From assembly GCF_003123725.1 (NCBI RefSeq), contig NZ_QETA01000007.1:1-64000 (forward strand): a DNA stretch of 64,000 nt, read 5' to 3'. Shown here one piece after another: positions 34,767-43,038 of this stretch (positions are counted from its first letter, which is position 1; each line of letters starts with the position of its first letter). Made by a program: the position numbers and the translations under genes. Source of the DNA: Corticimicrobacter populi. Lineage in GTDB: Bacteria; Pseudomonadota; Gammaproteobacteria; Burkholderiales; Burkholderiaceae_B. Below the pieces are notes generated by a model. That model searched no databases. It was not told the origin of the DNA and worked only from the letters and a program-made list of their open reading frames with translations.

Positions 34767-35930
34767 ATGCAGTCGCTGCCCATTCCGCCTGATCATAGTG
34801 CCCCGATTCCATCGCTGACCGGCAGGCCCGATGCCGGGCAGGCAAACGTCCACCACACCACAGCAGGGTCAAGTGCCCAGCGGCTCTCCAACTGGCCACA
34901 CCGCCTTCGCGCCAGACTGCCCGGCCTGATTCTGGCGGGCAGTCTGGCACTGGCCGCCATGTGGATTGCCCAGCATCCCTGGCTGCAGGCACATGGGCTG
35001 GGGACCCTGACACTGGCACTCGCCCTGGGCCTGCTGGCAGGTCCGTTGCTGGGCCGCTTCGATGCCGCGACACAGGAGGGTCTGGGTTTCAGCAAGCAGA
35101 TTCTGCTGCGGCTGGGCATCGTCCTGTACGGTTTGCGACTGACGCTGCAGGATATCGGCAGCATTGGTTGGCAAGGCGTCCTCTTCGATGCCATCATGCT
35201 CGGCAGCACCTTCATGCTGGCCTGGATACTGGGCACCCGGCTGTTCAAGCTGGACGAGCGCACCAGCATGCTGATCGGCGCAGGCAGCTCGATCTGCGGC
35301 GCGGCAGCCGTCATCGCCACGGCCCCCGTCCTGCAGGCCCGGCCTGACCAGGTCACGGTGGCCATTTCAACGGTCGTACTGTTCGGCACGCTGGCACTTT
35401 TCCTGTATCCCCAGCTTTATCAGCTCAATCTGCGCTATATGCTGTTCGACTGGTCTGCGGGCTGGTTCGGCCTGTTCACCGGTGCCACCATCCACGAGGT
35501 CGCGCAGGTCGTGGCCGCCGGCCAATCCATCGGCGAAGAGGCGGCCTATCTCGCCGTGGTCTCGAAGATGGTCCGCGTCATGATGCTCGCCCCTTTCCTG
35601 ATCGGCCTATCGCTCTATGTCGCCCGCGTGCTGTCGCCGCGCACGTCAGATGCGGCACACACACCAGGCCGCATCGTCATTCCCTGGTTCGCTTTCGGCT
35701 TCCTGCTGGCCGCAGGGCTCAACTCATGGCTGCCCGTGCCGGTTGTGGTTCTGCAAGGCGCGCACCAACTGGATACCTTCTGCCTGGCGGCTGCCATGGC
35801 CGCCCTGGGCTGTACCACCCGCCTGTCAGTCATCCGGCAAGCTGGCTGGCGCCCCATTCTGCTGGCGGCCCTGCTGTTCGGCTGGCTGGTCGGCGGCGGC
35901 ATACTGGTGGGGGGTGTGCTGGTCGACTAG
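34767..35930 (+). CDS. yeiH: YeiH family putative sulfate/sulfonate exporter
   Basis: A 387-residue inner-membrane protein with about ten hydrophobic segments. YeiH marks include GIVLYGLRLTLQDI, the GAGSSICGAAAVIATAPVL motif and TGATIHEVAQVVAAG. The family is annotated as putative sulfate exporter, with roles inferred in taurine or sulfonate metabolism; transport has not been shown for most members. The start at 34767 (MQSLPIPPDHS) is assigned from frame and spacing; the first 45 residues are poorly conserved. It is divergent from its probable LysR regulator. Confidence 0.88.
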   Translation: MQSLPIPPDHSAPIPSLTGRPDAGQANVHHTTAGSSAQRLSNWPHRLRARLPGLILAGSLALAAMWIAQHPWLQAHGLGTLTLALALGLLAGPLLGRFDAATQEGLGFSKQILLRLGIVLYGLRLTLQDIGSIGWQGVLFDAIMLGSTFMLAWILGTRLFKLDERTSMLIGAGSSICGAAAVIATAPVLQARPDQVTVAISTVVLFGTLALFLYPQLYQLNLRYMLFDWSAGWFGLFTGATIHEVAQVVAAGQSIGEEAAYLAVVSKMVRVMMLAPFLIGLSLYVARVLSPRTSDAAHTPGRIVIPWFAFGFLLAAGLNSWLPVPVVVLQGAHQLDTFCLAAAMAALGCTTRLSVIRQAGWRPILLAALLFGWLVGGGILVGGVLVD

Positions 35931-36067
35931 GACAAAAGCGGCACAGTAGCCGTCCCAAGTCATGGTAGACAAGACAATGAAATCGTATTCAATGATTGAT
36001 GGCGGCAGCACGCATGGCGAGGCTCCTTTTGTAAATACAACAGATACAAAAGACACCCTTCACGCCA

Positions 36068-36988
36068 TCAGGGGTGATGGGTGCCCTCATTGGCCACACC
36101 ATCCTGCTGCAACAGCCGAATCAGTTCATGCGTGAAATGCGGCAGGGTTTCCATGTCCCGCACGCAGATCAGCATATTGCGGATGGCCCAGGTGTTTTCC
36201 AGCTCCACCAGTTTGATCGGCAGGCTGCGAGCATGGCGCCGGGCTGCTGACTCGGGCAGGATGGAGATCCCCACATTGGCTGCCACCATGCGGCAGGCAG
36301 CCTCGAAACTGCCCACCTGGATGCGTATCCGTAACTGCCGGTTGATCTCGCCTGCGGCACGATTGAGAAAGGCGTAGATGGCACTGCCCTCGTGCAGCAC
36401 GATGTAATCGCAATCCATGGTGCGCTCGAAGGGAATGCGGTCATGGTGGGCGAGTTCATGATCTTCCGACACGGCCAGCACCAGACGATCCTTCCGGTAC
36501 GGCAAGGTCAGCAAGCCAGCCGTCTTGACCGAGCCTGCCACGATCCCGATATCGGTCACACCCGCACTCACCGCCTTGACGATCTCATCACTCTGGCGCT
36601 CGCTCAGGTCAATATTCACATCCGGCCAGTGCGCCAGGAAATCACTCAGTACATGCGGCAGGAACTCGGTCATCGCCGTGGTATTGGCCAGGATGCGCAC
36701 GTGTCCCTTGATGCCCTTGGCATACTCCTGCAGGTCAGAGCTGAGCAGTTCGATCTGACCCAGTACCTGCCGCGCATGATGCAGGAAAGCTTCGCCAGCC
36801 GGGCGCAACGTAATGCCCTGGGCGCTGCGATTGAGCAACGGCACGCCGATCGACTGCTCAAGGTTTTTGATCCGCATGCTGGCGGCAGGCAAGGACAGGC
36901 AGGCTCGTCCTGCTGCCTTGGTCAGGCTTTTTTCCTCGGCGATATAGGTAAACAGGCGTAAATCGACAAAATCGAACTGGATGGACAT
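36068..36988 (-). CDS. LysR-family transcriptional regulator
   Basis: A 306-residue LysR regulator with a clear winged helix (YIAEEKSLTKAAGRACLSLP, ASMRIKNLEQSIG) and an effector domain of normal length. The start at 36988 (MSIQFDFVDLRLF) has AGAGAGG upstream at suitable spacing; an in-frame ATG seven codons earlier does not. It faces yeiH tail-to-tail and is divergent from a small ORF at 37128. Its target is not evident from the neighbours. Confidence 0.88.
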   Translation of the reverse strand: MSIQFDFVDLRLFTYIAEEKSLTKAAGRACLSLPAASMRIKNLEQSIGVPLLNRSAQGITLRPAGEAFLHHARQVLGQIELLSSDLQEYAKGIKGHVRILANTTAMTEFLPHVLSDFLAHWPDVNIDLSERQSDEIVKAVSAGVTDIGIVAGSVKTAGLLTLPYRKDRLVLAVSEDHELAHHDRIPFERTMDCDYIVLHEGSAIYAFLNRAAGEINRQLRIRIQVGSFEAACRMVAANVGISILPESAARRHARSLPIKLVELENTWAIRNMLICVRDMETLPHFTHELIRLLQQDGVANEGTHHP

Positions 36989-37127
36989 GACAGAACCTCT
37001 CTGCTGCACGATGCCGGGCAGATTACCGAATAACGGCCATGAGGGCCAGTCTCATGCCATGACGGCTCTGATGACAGGTCAACGCTGGTAATCTAGCGAC
37101 TGCTCAAAATAACGTATGGATACGGGT

Positions 37128-37331
37128 ATGTCACACACATTGAACACACCACCCGACGTCCCGGTCGGCACCCTCAAGCTACTGGGTCCGCTGGGCCTGA
37201 AATATGAAGTCGGGCAGCCAGTCTCCCCCCTGGACGATGGCGATTGGCTGGTGGAAATCATTCTGGTGGAAACGGGCTCGAAAGTTGTCTATCGCTACTC
37301 TAGCCTGATGGCAGATCGCGACGCAGGCTAA
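37128..37331 (+). CDS. Small protein resembling DUF5397
   Basis: A 67-residue protein: a short N-terminal tail, then VPVGTLKLLGPLGLKYEVGQ and a second strand pair ending VEIILVETGSKVVYRYSSLM. This pattern (gly-rich opening, -YEV-, then -V-E-G--V-Y) resembles the DUF5397 family of small beta-rich proteins. An upstream in-frame ATG at 37116 is possible. It is divergent from a LysR gene. Function unknown. Confidence 0.5.
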   Translation: MSHTLNTPPDVPVGTLKLLGPLGLKYEVGQPVSPLDDGDWLVEIILVETGSKVVYRYSSLMADRDAG

Positions 37332-37377
37332 TGCATGCGGTTGCCCGCGGCCACCTGAGCGGACCTGTCCCCCAGCT

Positions 37378-39588
37378 TCAGAAGCCCATTTCCCGCACGA
37401 ACACAGCGACCGCCTGACGCCAGACCGACGCCGCCCAACTGCGCGCCTCGCCCTCTATCGCCACACTGCCCACCAAAACAGGCGCAATAGCGTACTGTCC
37501 TGCCTGCTCCTGCCCAGTCATCATGACCTGCGCAGACTCCGGCAACGCTGCTAGCCGCAAGACCACTCGATACACCGCCTGCTCAGGTGCCAGCCGTTGA
37601 CCATCCTTGCTGGCCGCAAGTGCACCTCCATGTACAGAGACCAGTTCCGGCACCGCCCCCAGATCATGACTTGCCGTCTGGGCAATGGTCACGACCTCGG
37701 CCTGTACCGCGGATTGTGCCGGATCGGTCGGGTAGAACCAGGCCGCATCACCCTCGCGCAGATAGGCGACATCCTGCTCGGCCACGTAGGCCTCCAGCAG
37801 CCGCTCGCCTGGTGCCACGATCGTGGCCAGCCACTCTCCGGCCTCCAGCCACTCTCCCACCCCCAGCGGTTCTGCCATATCTACCACGACACCATCGAAC
37901 GGAGCCGCTACCGTCAACTGCTGCACCTGCCGCTGCAACACAGCCAGCCGCAGTTGCACCGCCGACAGCTCCTGTCGGGCCACCGGAGCCTGGGCCCGCG
38001 TATCACTGGCCAACGGATGAAAAGACGACTGCCAGCGCAGTTGCGCCAGCCGGCGGGCCACATTGTCCAGTTCATGACGCAATGCAGGTGCCTCCAGTGC
38101 CAGCAAGGGCTCACCCTGCACCACCGGTTGCCCCGGACGAATCTCCAGTTGCGCCAGTTGCGCCCCCACAGGCGCATAGATCTGGAACTGCCCTGCAGCA
38201 CGCGACAACGCAGGCGCATGCACAGCCGTGCGCCACGGCACTACGGCCAGCAGCAACAAGGCCAGCAACAGCGCAACTACGGTCACGGTGCGCCGATTCC
38301 AATGCAGGTCTTGCCGCCGCTTGCCCCATTCACGCATTTCGGTCCAGACAGGCTTGAGGATGAAGGCCACGATTTCCACCAGAAACAGAATGATCCCCAG
38401 AACCTTGAACGCCATGTGATACACCAACAGGGCAATCCCCAGGAACAGGAAAAAACGATAAATCCAGACACACCAGGCATAGACAGTCAGCACCCGCTCT
38501 CGCCACGGCTCGAACACCTCGGGCGCGGCATCCCCAAAGCCGAACAGCCATTCCCGCAGCCGCCAGCGCGCCAGCGCAAACGAACGCTGCTGCAGGTTAG
38601 GGACCGCCAGCGCATCGGACATCAGGAAATACCCATCGAAGCGCATGAAAGGGTTGAGATTGACCGCCAGCGTCAGGATCCAGGTCGTGGTCGCCAGCAC
38701 GAACATGGCACTGCGCAACATGCCGTCGGGCAGAAAGCTCCAGGCCAGCGTGGCCCAGGCCGCAAGCGCCGTTTCGGCCAGCATGCCGGAAGCGCCGATC
38801 ATCATCCTGGGCCGCCGGCCCGGCAGGCGCCAGGCACCGGAGGTATCGGTATAGAGCACCGGCCACAGCACCATCAAGGCTACGCCCATGGTCGACACGC
38901 GACATCCATAGTGCTTGCAGACATAGGCATGGCCCAGCTCGTGCACGACCTTGGCCAGCACCAGCGTCAGCCCGGCCAGTGCGGCCCCTTCCAGCGTGAA
39001 AAAATAGGGAAAGGTATGCAGGAATTCGTCCCACTGACGCAACGCCAGCACCAGGCCCAGCACCCCGGCCAGCAGCGTCAGCCACAGGAACCCGGCATTG
39101 AGAAATACGCGGCGCACCCAGGGCAACGTGCGGGTCAGGAAGCCATCCGGCCGACACAGTGGAATGCGGATGAACAGATAGTGTCGCAACGCCTGCTGAT
39201 ACCAGCTTGCATGCCGGCGCGTACGCTCGGCCTGCTCCTGCAATTGCGCCAGCGCCTGCTCACCCTGGAGGCGCACCAGATGCTGCTGCTGCAGGAAACG
39301 GGCGAACTGCTCTACCTCGGTCGCCTCGACCGTCAGCGTTGTACGCGCCATCACGGCCTGTGCCACGGCCTGCGCAGATCCCTCTTGCCAGGCCGACAGC
39401 ATCTCCGCCTCGACCCAGCCGATCCGGAAAAATGCCCCGCGCCCCGGATCCTCAAGTGTCCAGGAAGGTGAGCCATCCGCCAGTCGCGGCCCCTCATGCA
39501 GCAGGAGCTCATCGCGCAGAGGGGGCAGTGCGGATGGCTGAGGGGGTTGGGCTGGGTTGGAAGAAGCTCGGATATCGACAGTAGCCAT
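37378..39588 (-). CDS. PqqD-like + M50 site-2 protease + HlyD fusion protein
   Basis: A 736-residue inner-membrane protein of three parts. Residues 25-108 look like a PqqD/RRE-type peptide-binding domain (SWTLEDPGRGAFFRIGWVEA, then a helical region). Residues 155-415 hold about six membrane segments with the M50 metalloprotease motifs HELGH (216-220) and NPFMRFDGY (312-320), all metal ligands intact. After another membrane span (about 434-450) comes a HlyD/biotinyl-lipoyl adaptor domain, with PVVQGEPLLALEAP and VAAPFDGVVVDMAEPLGVGE. It would bind a peptide in the cytoplasm, possibly cleave in the membrane and span the periplasm. Other adaptor, TolC and giant surface protein genes follow upstream on the same strand. 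Confidence 0.82.
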   Translation of the reverse strand: MATVDIRASSNPAQPPQPSALPPLRDELLLHEGPRLADGSPSWTLEDPGRGAFFRIGWVEAEMLSAWQEGSAQAVAQAVMARTTLTVEATEVEQFARFLQQQHLVRLQGEQALAQLQEQAERTRRHASWYQQALRHYLFIRIPLCRPDGFLTRTLPWVRRVFLNAGFLWLTLLAGVLGLVLALRQWDEFLHTFPYFFTLEGAALAGLTLVLAKVVHELGHAYVCKHYGCRVSTMGVALMVLWPVLYTDTSGAWRLPGRRPRMMIGASGMLAETALAAWATLAWSFLPDGMLRSAMFVLATTTWILTLAVNLNPFMRFDGYFLMSDALAVPNLQQRSFALARWRLREWLFGFGDAAPEVFEPWRERVLTVYAWCVWIYRFFLFLGIALLVYHMAFKVLGIILFLVEIVAFILKPVWTEMREWGKRRQDLHWNRRTVTVVALLLALLLLAVVPWRTAVHAPALSRAAGQFQIYAPVGAQLAQLEIRPGQPVVQGEPLLALEAPALRHELDNVARRLAQLRWQSSFHPLASDTRAQAPVARQELSAVQLRLAVLQRQVQQLTVAAPFDGVVVDMAEPLGVGEWLEAGEWLATIVAPGERLLEAYVAEQDVAYLREGDAAWFYPTDPAQSAVQAEVVTIAQTASHDLGAVPELVSVHGGALAASKDGQRLAPEQAVYRVVLRLAALPESAQVMMTGQEQAGQYAIAPVLVGSVAIEGEARSWAASVWRQAVAVFVREMGF

Positions 39589-39702
39589 TTCACCGTTCCG
39601 GTATAGAGTCGGACTCAGGAATCACTGATATATCTACATCTTTCCCAAATCTTCCTGAAGCACCAAAATATTCCTTTGACAGAATAGTTCTCGGAAGGAA
39701 TA

Positions 39703-40086
39703 ATGACTGCAAAATGGGATGTGGAATACACCGACGAACTGGCTGAGTGGTGGGCAAAACTAACCGAACTCGAGCAAGTATCCATCGATACCTCTGTTCG
39801 GCTTCTGGAAGAAAAAGGCCCAAACCTCGGGTTCCCTCATACATCCAGCATCGCAGGCTCAAGGCACGCCCATATGCGTGAACTTCGCGTGCAGCATGCT
39901 GGGCGTCCATACCGGATTCTTTACGCATTTGACCCTCGTCGCTGCGCCATCCTCTTGCTAGGTGGAGACAAGACCGGCAATGACCGTTGGTACGAAAAAA
40001 ACATACCAATAGCAGACGCACTGTATGACATACACATCGGGACTTTGGGAAAAGAAAGGCGGATCAATGGCAAAAAAATTCAGTGA
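39703..40086 (+). CDS. RelE/HigB-type toxin of a type II toxin-antitoxin system
   Basis: A 127-residue protein of the phage-derived Gp49/HigB-like toxin family, mRNA interferases that cut ribosome-bound messages. Family blocks are present: MRELRVQHAGRPYRILYAFD, PRRCAILLLGGDKTGNDRWY and IPIADALYDIHI. AAGGA precedes the ATG. It overlaps the antitoxin gene by 20 bases (toxin first, as in higBA). The pair interrupts the series of export genes and is less GC-rich than them, suggesting acquisition. Confidence 0.88.
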   Translation: MTAKWDVEYTDELAEWWAKLTELEQVSIDTSVRLLEEKGPNLGFPHTSSIAGSRHAHMRELRVQHAGRPYRILYAFDPRRCAILLLGGDKTGNDRWYEKNIPIADALYDIHIGTLGKERRINGKKIQ

Positions 40087-40378
40087 ACTACGTGCACAGA
40101 TGTCACCGGAGGCTCAGTCCCGCGCAGCCGCGCAAGCCGAAGCCATACTGGTAGACATGCAACTCCAGGAACTGCGCAAAACCCGCAAAGTGACACAAAT
40201 CACAGTTGCAAAAGCCATGAGCGTTGAACAGGCAGCCATCTCAAAACTGGAACACCGCGACGACATGTACATCAGCACACTGCGGGAGTACATCAAGGCA
40301 CTCGGTGGTGAACTCAAGCTGGTCGCATCTTTTCCCGATGCTGATATTCAGGTGCATCCATTTGTCCAAGATCGTTAA
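40067..40378 (+). CDS. XRE-type HTH antitoxin (HigA-like)
   Basis: A 103-residue protein with a helix-turn-helix (TQITVAKAMSVEQAAISKLE) followed by a C-terminal dimerisation region (YISTLREYIKALGGELKLVA). It belongs to the XRE/HigA antitoxins that bind the toxin and repress the operon. The ATG at 40067 with AAAGGCGG upstream is preferred over a more distant ATG inside the toxin gene. It overlaps the toxin gene by 20 bases. Confidence 0.88.
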   Translation: MAKKFSELRAQMSPEAQSRAAAQAEAILVDMQLQELRKTRKVTQITVAKAMSVEQAAISKLEHRDDMYISTLREYIKALGGELKLVASFPDADIQVHPFVQDR

Positions 40379-40388
40379 CACCACCATG

Positions 40389-40432
40389 CTTTTTTAAAAA
40401 ATCAGAGTGCAATTCAAAAGAACTGCACTCTG
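40389..40432 (-). terminator. Intrinsic terminator for the small lipoprotein gene
   Basis: Read on the minus strand, a 9-bp stem (CAGAGTGCA / TGCACTCTG, with further inner pairing) is followed by a run of six T. It ends transcription coming from the lipoprotein gene, 18 bases after its stop, and would also stop read-through from the HlyD genes toward the M50-HlyD gene. Confidence 0.75.
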
Positions 40433-40449
40433 GAAATAACATCAACGGC

Positions 40450-40674
40450 TCAATTTGCCCTTAGCCGAAACCCTTTCGATTGCATGCAATGCGTGAACAA
40501 TGCATCCTCTTTCGACTCAGAAACATTATTAACACCTATCTCGTAGCGACATTGCGACTCTACGCTCTGCGTATTATCCCGATCCACTCCGGCCTTATAC
40601 CAAAACGGTTTCGGTATGGCACATGCAGCCAGAAAAATTGACAATAAGAAAATTGAATATTTTTTTGAGATCAT
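40450..40674 (-). CDS. Small putative lipoprotein
   Basis: A 74-residue protein with a lipoprotein signal (MISKKYSIFLLSIFLAAC; cysteine at 18) and a mature part of about 56 residues with two more cysteines (QCRYEIG and HCMQSKGF), which could form a disulfide. Short lipoproteins of this pattern are common in mobile or accessory DNA. The sequence is much more AT-rich than the genes around it. It has its own terminator and lies between the toxin-antitoxin pair and the HlyD gene. Function unknown. Confidence 0.65.
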   Translation of the reverse strand: MISKKYSIFLLSIFLAACAIPKPFWYKAGVDRDNTQSVESQCRYEIGVNNVSESKEDALFTHCMQSKGFRLRAN

Positions 40675-40754
40675 CCCAACTCCCTATTTAAAAAATAATT
40701 GAATTATATTTTTTCGCTGCAAAACTAGCCATACTCAAGCCTCTTCCTAGTACA

Positions 40755-42158
40755 TCACCACCCCAACCAGGCACGCAACGCCGCCAACGGCCGCCGCATC
40801 AGGTACAGGAACAGGATCGTCCTTTCGCCATACAGCTTGGCCGTTCCCTTGAGTCCGATACGAGGCAGCGCCTCCTCTGGCGCAAAGGCAGCACGCACGC
40901 GATAGGCCATCACGCCATCCGGCATCGGGCTGGCGCGATATCCCATGCGCACCATGCGGGCATCAAGCGGCGAAGCCGGTGCGATATTCAGGAAGAACTT
41001 GACCTGCGCATCCGGGGCCAGCGCGATCGCGTCTGCCACCGGCAGTGAAATATCCAGCGCAGCCTCCTGAGGGTCGGCCAACATCATGATCCGCTCGCCC
41101 AGCGCCACAGGCCGGCCGATCCAATCATTCGGATCATCGAAAATCACGATGCCATCGCGCACGGCATGGATGCGGCTGCGTGCCAGTGCCTGTTCCAGGT
41201 ATTCCACATCCGCGACCGCCTGGTCACGCTTGCCCTGCAATACCCCCAGCATGGCTTTGCTGCGTGCATCGAGCAGCGCCTGCTGCTGCCCCTGACGCAA
41301 TTCGGCCGCCGCCACGGCCAGTGCCTGACGGGCCGTCTCAAGCTGGCTTTCCAGTTCGCGGGCATCCAGCGTCAGCAACAATTGGCCTGCCTTGACAGCC
41401 TCATTGGGCTGCACTTCAACCTGATCCACGACGCCCTGAATCGGTGCCCGCACCATGGCAGGCTGATGGGCCACCACCTCTGCGGGTGCCAGTACCGACT
41501 GCCGTACCGGCCAGAGCAACAACACCAGCAATAATGCTGCCGCCCCCCACCAGAGGCGACGACGATGCGGACGGATAGCCGCCACACCGGTACGGCCACG
41601 CCGCGACAGCGCACGCCAAGCATGCGCATAGGCATCCGCCAGGGATTCCAGCAAGGCCCGCTCCGGCTGGGTCCAGGCCTGCTCACGCCACAGCACCAGC
41701 GCCCCCATGACAGGCCCATCCGTGCCATTCATGAAAAAAGGCAGCCATATACACTGCGCCGGCAGATGCTCGCGCCACATGGCTGCATCCTCAGCCGCCT
41801 GCATATCAACCGATAACAGTCGACTCACGGCATCTGCCGCACGGGCACCCGGCACGCCTGCGGTATGCGATACCGCTGCCTGCTGTACATGGGACTGTGC
41901 CTGCACGCGCATCCAGCCGGCCAACCAGACCACGAACGGCGCATTGCGATCCGGTGTACCCAGTCCCGACAAGGCCTGTATCTGCCCTGTATCCGCGCGC
42001 CAGAATGCAGCCTGCCGATAGGGCACAAGCTGGCAGGTATCGTTGACCATCAGCCAGCCCAGCGCCTCGGGCGTATCGCAGGCACGAGCACGGCGCTCCA
42101 GCTCGACCAGGCCAGCCAGCGCCTGAGAAACATCACTCCTCATTGCACGATGCGTCAT
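40755..42158 (-). CDS. HlyD-family adaptor with cytosolic GAF-like domain
   Basis: A 467-residue protein. Residues 1-190 are soluble and resemble a GAF-type sensor domain (AFWRADTGQIQALSG, then WLPFFMNGTDGPVMGALVLW and a closing helix). A single membrane span follows at 202-218, then a HlyD membrane-fusion domain with a lipoyl half (APIQGVVDQVEVQPNEAVKA), a helical hairpin and a beta barrel. GAF domains sense small ligands, so this adaptor may couple a cytoplasmic signal to export. The start at 42158 has GAGAAGAG upstream; an ATG at 42221 would overlap the previous gene. It is ten bases from the preceding HlyD gene. Confidence 0.8.
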   Translation of the reverse strand: MTHRAMRSDVSQALAGLVELERRARACDTPEALGWLMVNDTCQLVPYRQAAFWRADTGQIQALSGLGTPDRNAPFVVWLAGWMRVQAQSHVQQAAVSHTAGVPGARAADAVSRLLSVDMQAAEDAAMWREHLPAQCIWLPFFMNGTDGPVMGALVLWREQAWTQPERALLESLADAYAHAWRALSRRGRTGVAAIRPHRRRLWWGAAALLLVLLLWPVRQSVLAPAEVVAHQPAMVRAPIQGVVDQVEVQPNEAVKAGQLLLTLDARELESQLETARQALAVAAAELRQGQQQALLDARSKAMLGVLQGKRDQAVADVEYLEQALARSRIHAVRDGIVIFDDPNDWIGRPVALGERIMMLADPQEAALDISLPVADAIALAPDAQVKFFLNIAPASPLDARMVRMGYRASPMPDGVMAYRVRAAFAPEEALPRIGLKGTAKLYGERTILFLYLMRRPLAALRAWLGW

Positions 42159-42168
42159 CCGACTCTTC

Positions 42169-43038
42169 TCATTGCTCCGCACGATGGGGCGCAAGGTCAC
42201 CACCCGCGTGTGCCTGCCCATCCGATACGGCGGCGGCTGGCGGCTCGATACTGACCGTGCCGCTCATCCCCGGCAACAACCCCTGCTCGTCGGCACCCAG
42301 TCGCCCGATGGCCCGGACCGACTGGCTGACCGGGTCCACGCTGCCTGCGATGCGGGCGATCTCGCCTGCATGTGCCTGACCCGTTTCATCCAGCAAGACG
42401 GCAAAGGGATAGCCCGGCCGCAGCCAGACCAGCCAGCGCGACGGCACGATCATTTCGACCTCGAAACCACCCGTCTCGTAAATGCCCAGCAGTTCCTTGC
42501 CTTCGGGTACGTACTCCGACACCCGCACATGCGTTTCCCCCACACGCCCGGCAAAGGGGGCCTTGATGGTGCAGCGCTGCACCATGGCACGATCCACTGC
42601 ACTTTCGGCCTGTCCGACCGACACGGCCGAACGGGCCTGCGCCAGGTCCGACACACTGATGGAATCGAGCGCATCAAGCCGGTTGGCCACATTCAGTTGC
42701 TGGCGTGCCGACGACTCGGCTGCCGCCGAACGGCTCAGCCGAGCCCGATGCAGCGAGCAATCGAACTCCGCCAGCACGTCCCCAGCCTTGAAACTATCGC
42801 CCTCCCGGAACGGGAGTTTGAGCAACTTGCCCGCCAGCTCGCTGGACAGCACGGCCTGCCGGACCGCCGTGACCTGGGCACGGACGACCTGCGCTTCCTG
42901 GGCCTGTATCGTTTCGGCCATGCCTATCAGTGCCAGAGCCGTCAGCAGCGGCAGGATATGCCGCTGCAGTCCGTGGCGCGGTGAACTGCCCGCAAGGGCA
43001 GTCACATGGCGGGCAGAATGAGCATACTCAGCGCGCAT
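42169..43038 (-). CDS. Periplasmic HlyD/AcrA-type adaptor protein
   Basis: A 289-residue periplasmic adaptor with an N-terminal signal (hydrophobic HILPLLTALALIGMAETIQA) and a compact biotinyl-lipoyl / helical hairpin / barrel arrangement: SSELAGKLLKLPFREGDSFK, AEFDCSLHRARLSRSAAAES and TIKAPFAGRVGETHVRVSEY. Short adaptors like this bridge inner-membrane components and TolC. The start at 43038 overlaps the TolC-like gene by 11 bases; a GTG 12 codons later is an alternative. Confidence 0.82.
   Translation of the reverse strand: MRAEYAHSARHVTALAGSSPRHGLQRHILPLLTALALIGMAETIQAQEAQVVRAQVTAVRQAVLSSELAGKLLKLPFREGDSFKAGDVLAEFDCSLHRARLSRSAAAESSARQQLNVANRLDALDSISVSDLAQARSAVSVGQAESAVDRAMVQRCTIKAPFAGRVGETHVRVSEYVPEGKELLGIYETGGFEVEMIVPSRWLVWLRPGYPFAVLLDETGQAHAGEIARIAGSVDPVSQSVRAIGRLGADEQGLLPGMSGTVSIEPPAAAVSDGQAHAGGDLAPHRAEQ

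Noticed and set aside
36026-36052. Inverted repeat CTTTTGTA / TACAAAAG between yeiH and a LysR gene
   Set aside because: Short AT-rich arms with an 11-base loop and no T-tract; too weak to call a terminator or operator.
37597-39471. A 624-codon open frame antisense to the M50-HlyD gene
   Set aside because: Gln/Arg/His-rich translation without domains; the opposite strand carries HELGH and HlyD motifs.
39676-39702. A near-consensus promoter (TTGACA, 17 bases, AATAAT) before the toxin gene
   Set aside because: Its -10 element reaches the toxin start codon, so transcription would begin inside the coding region; it is probably chance unless a shorter toxin is made.
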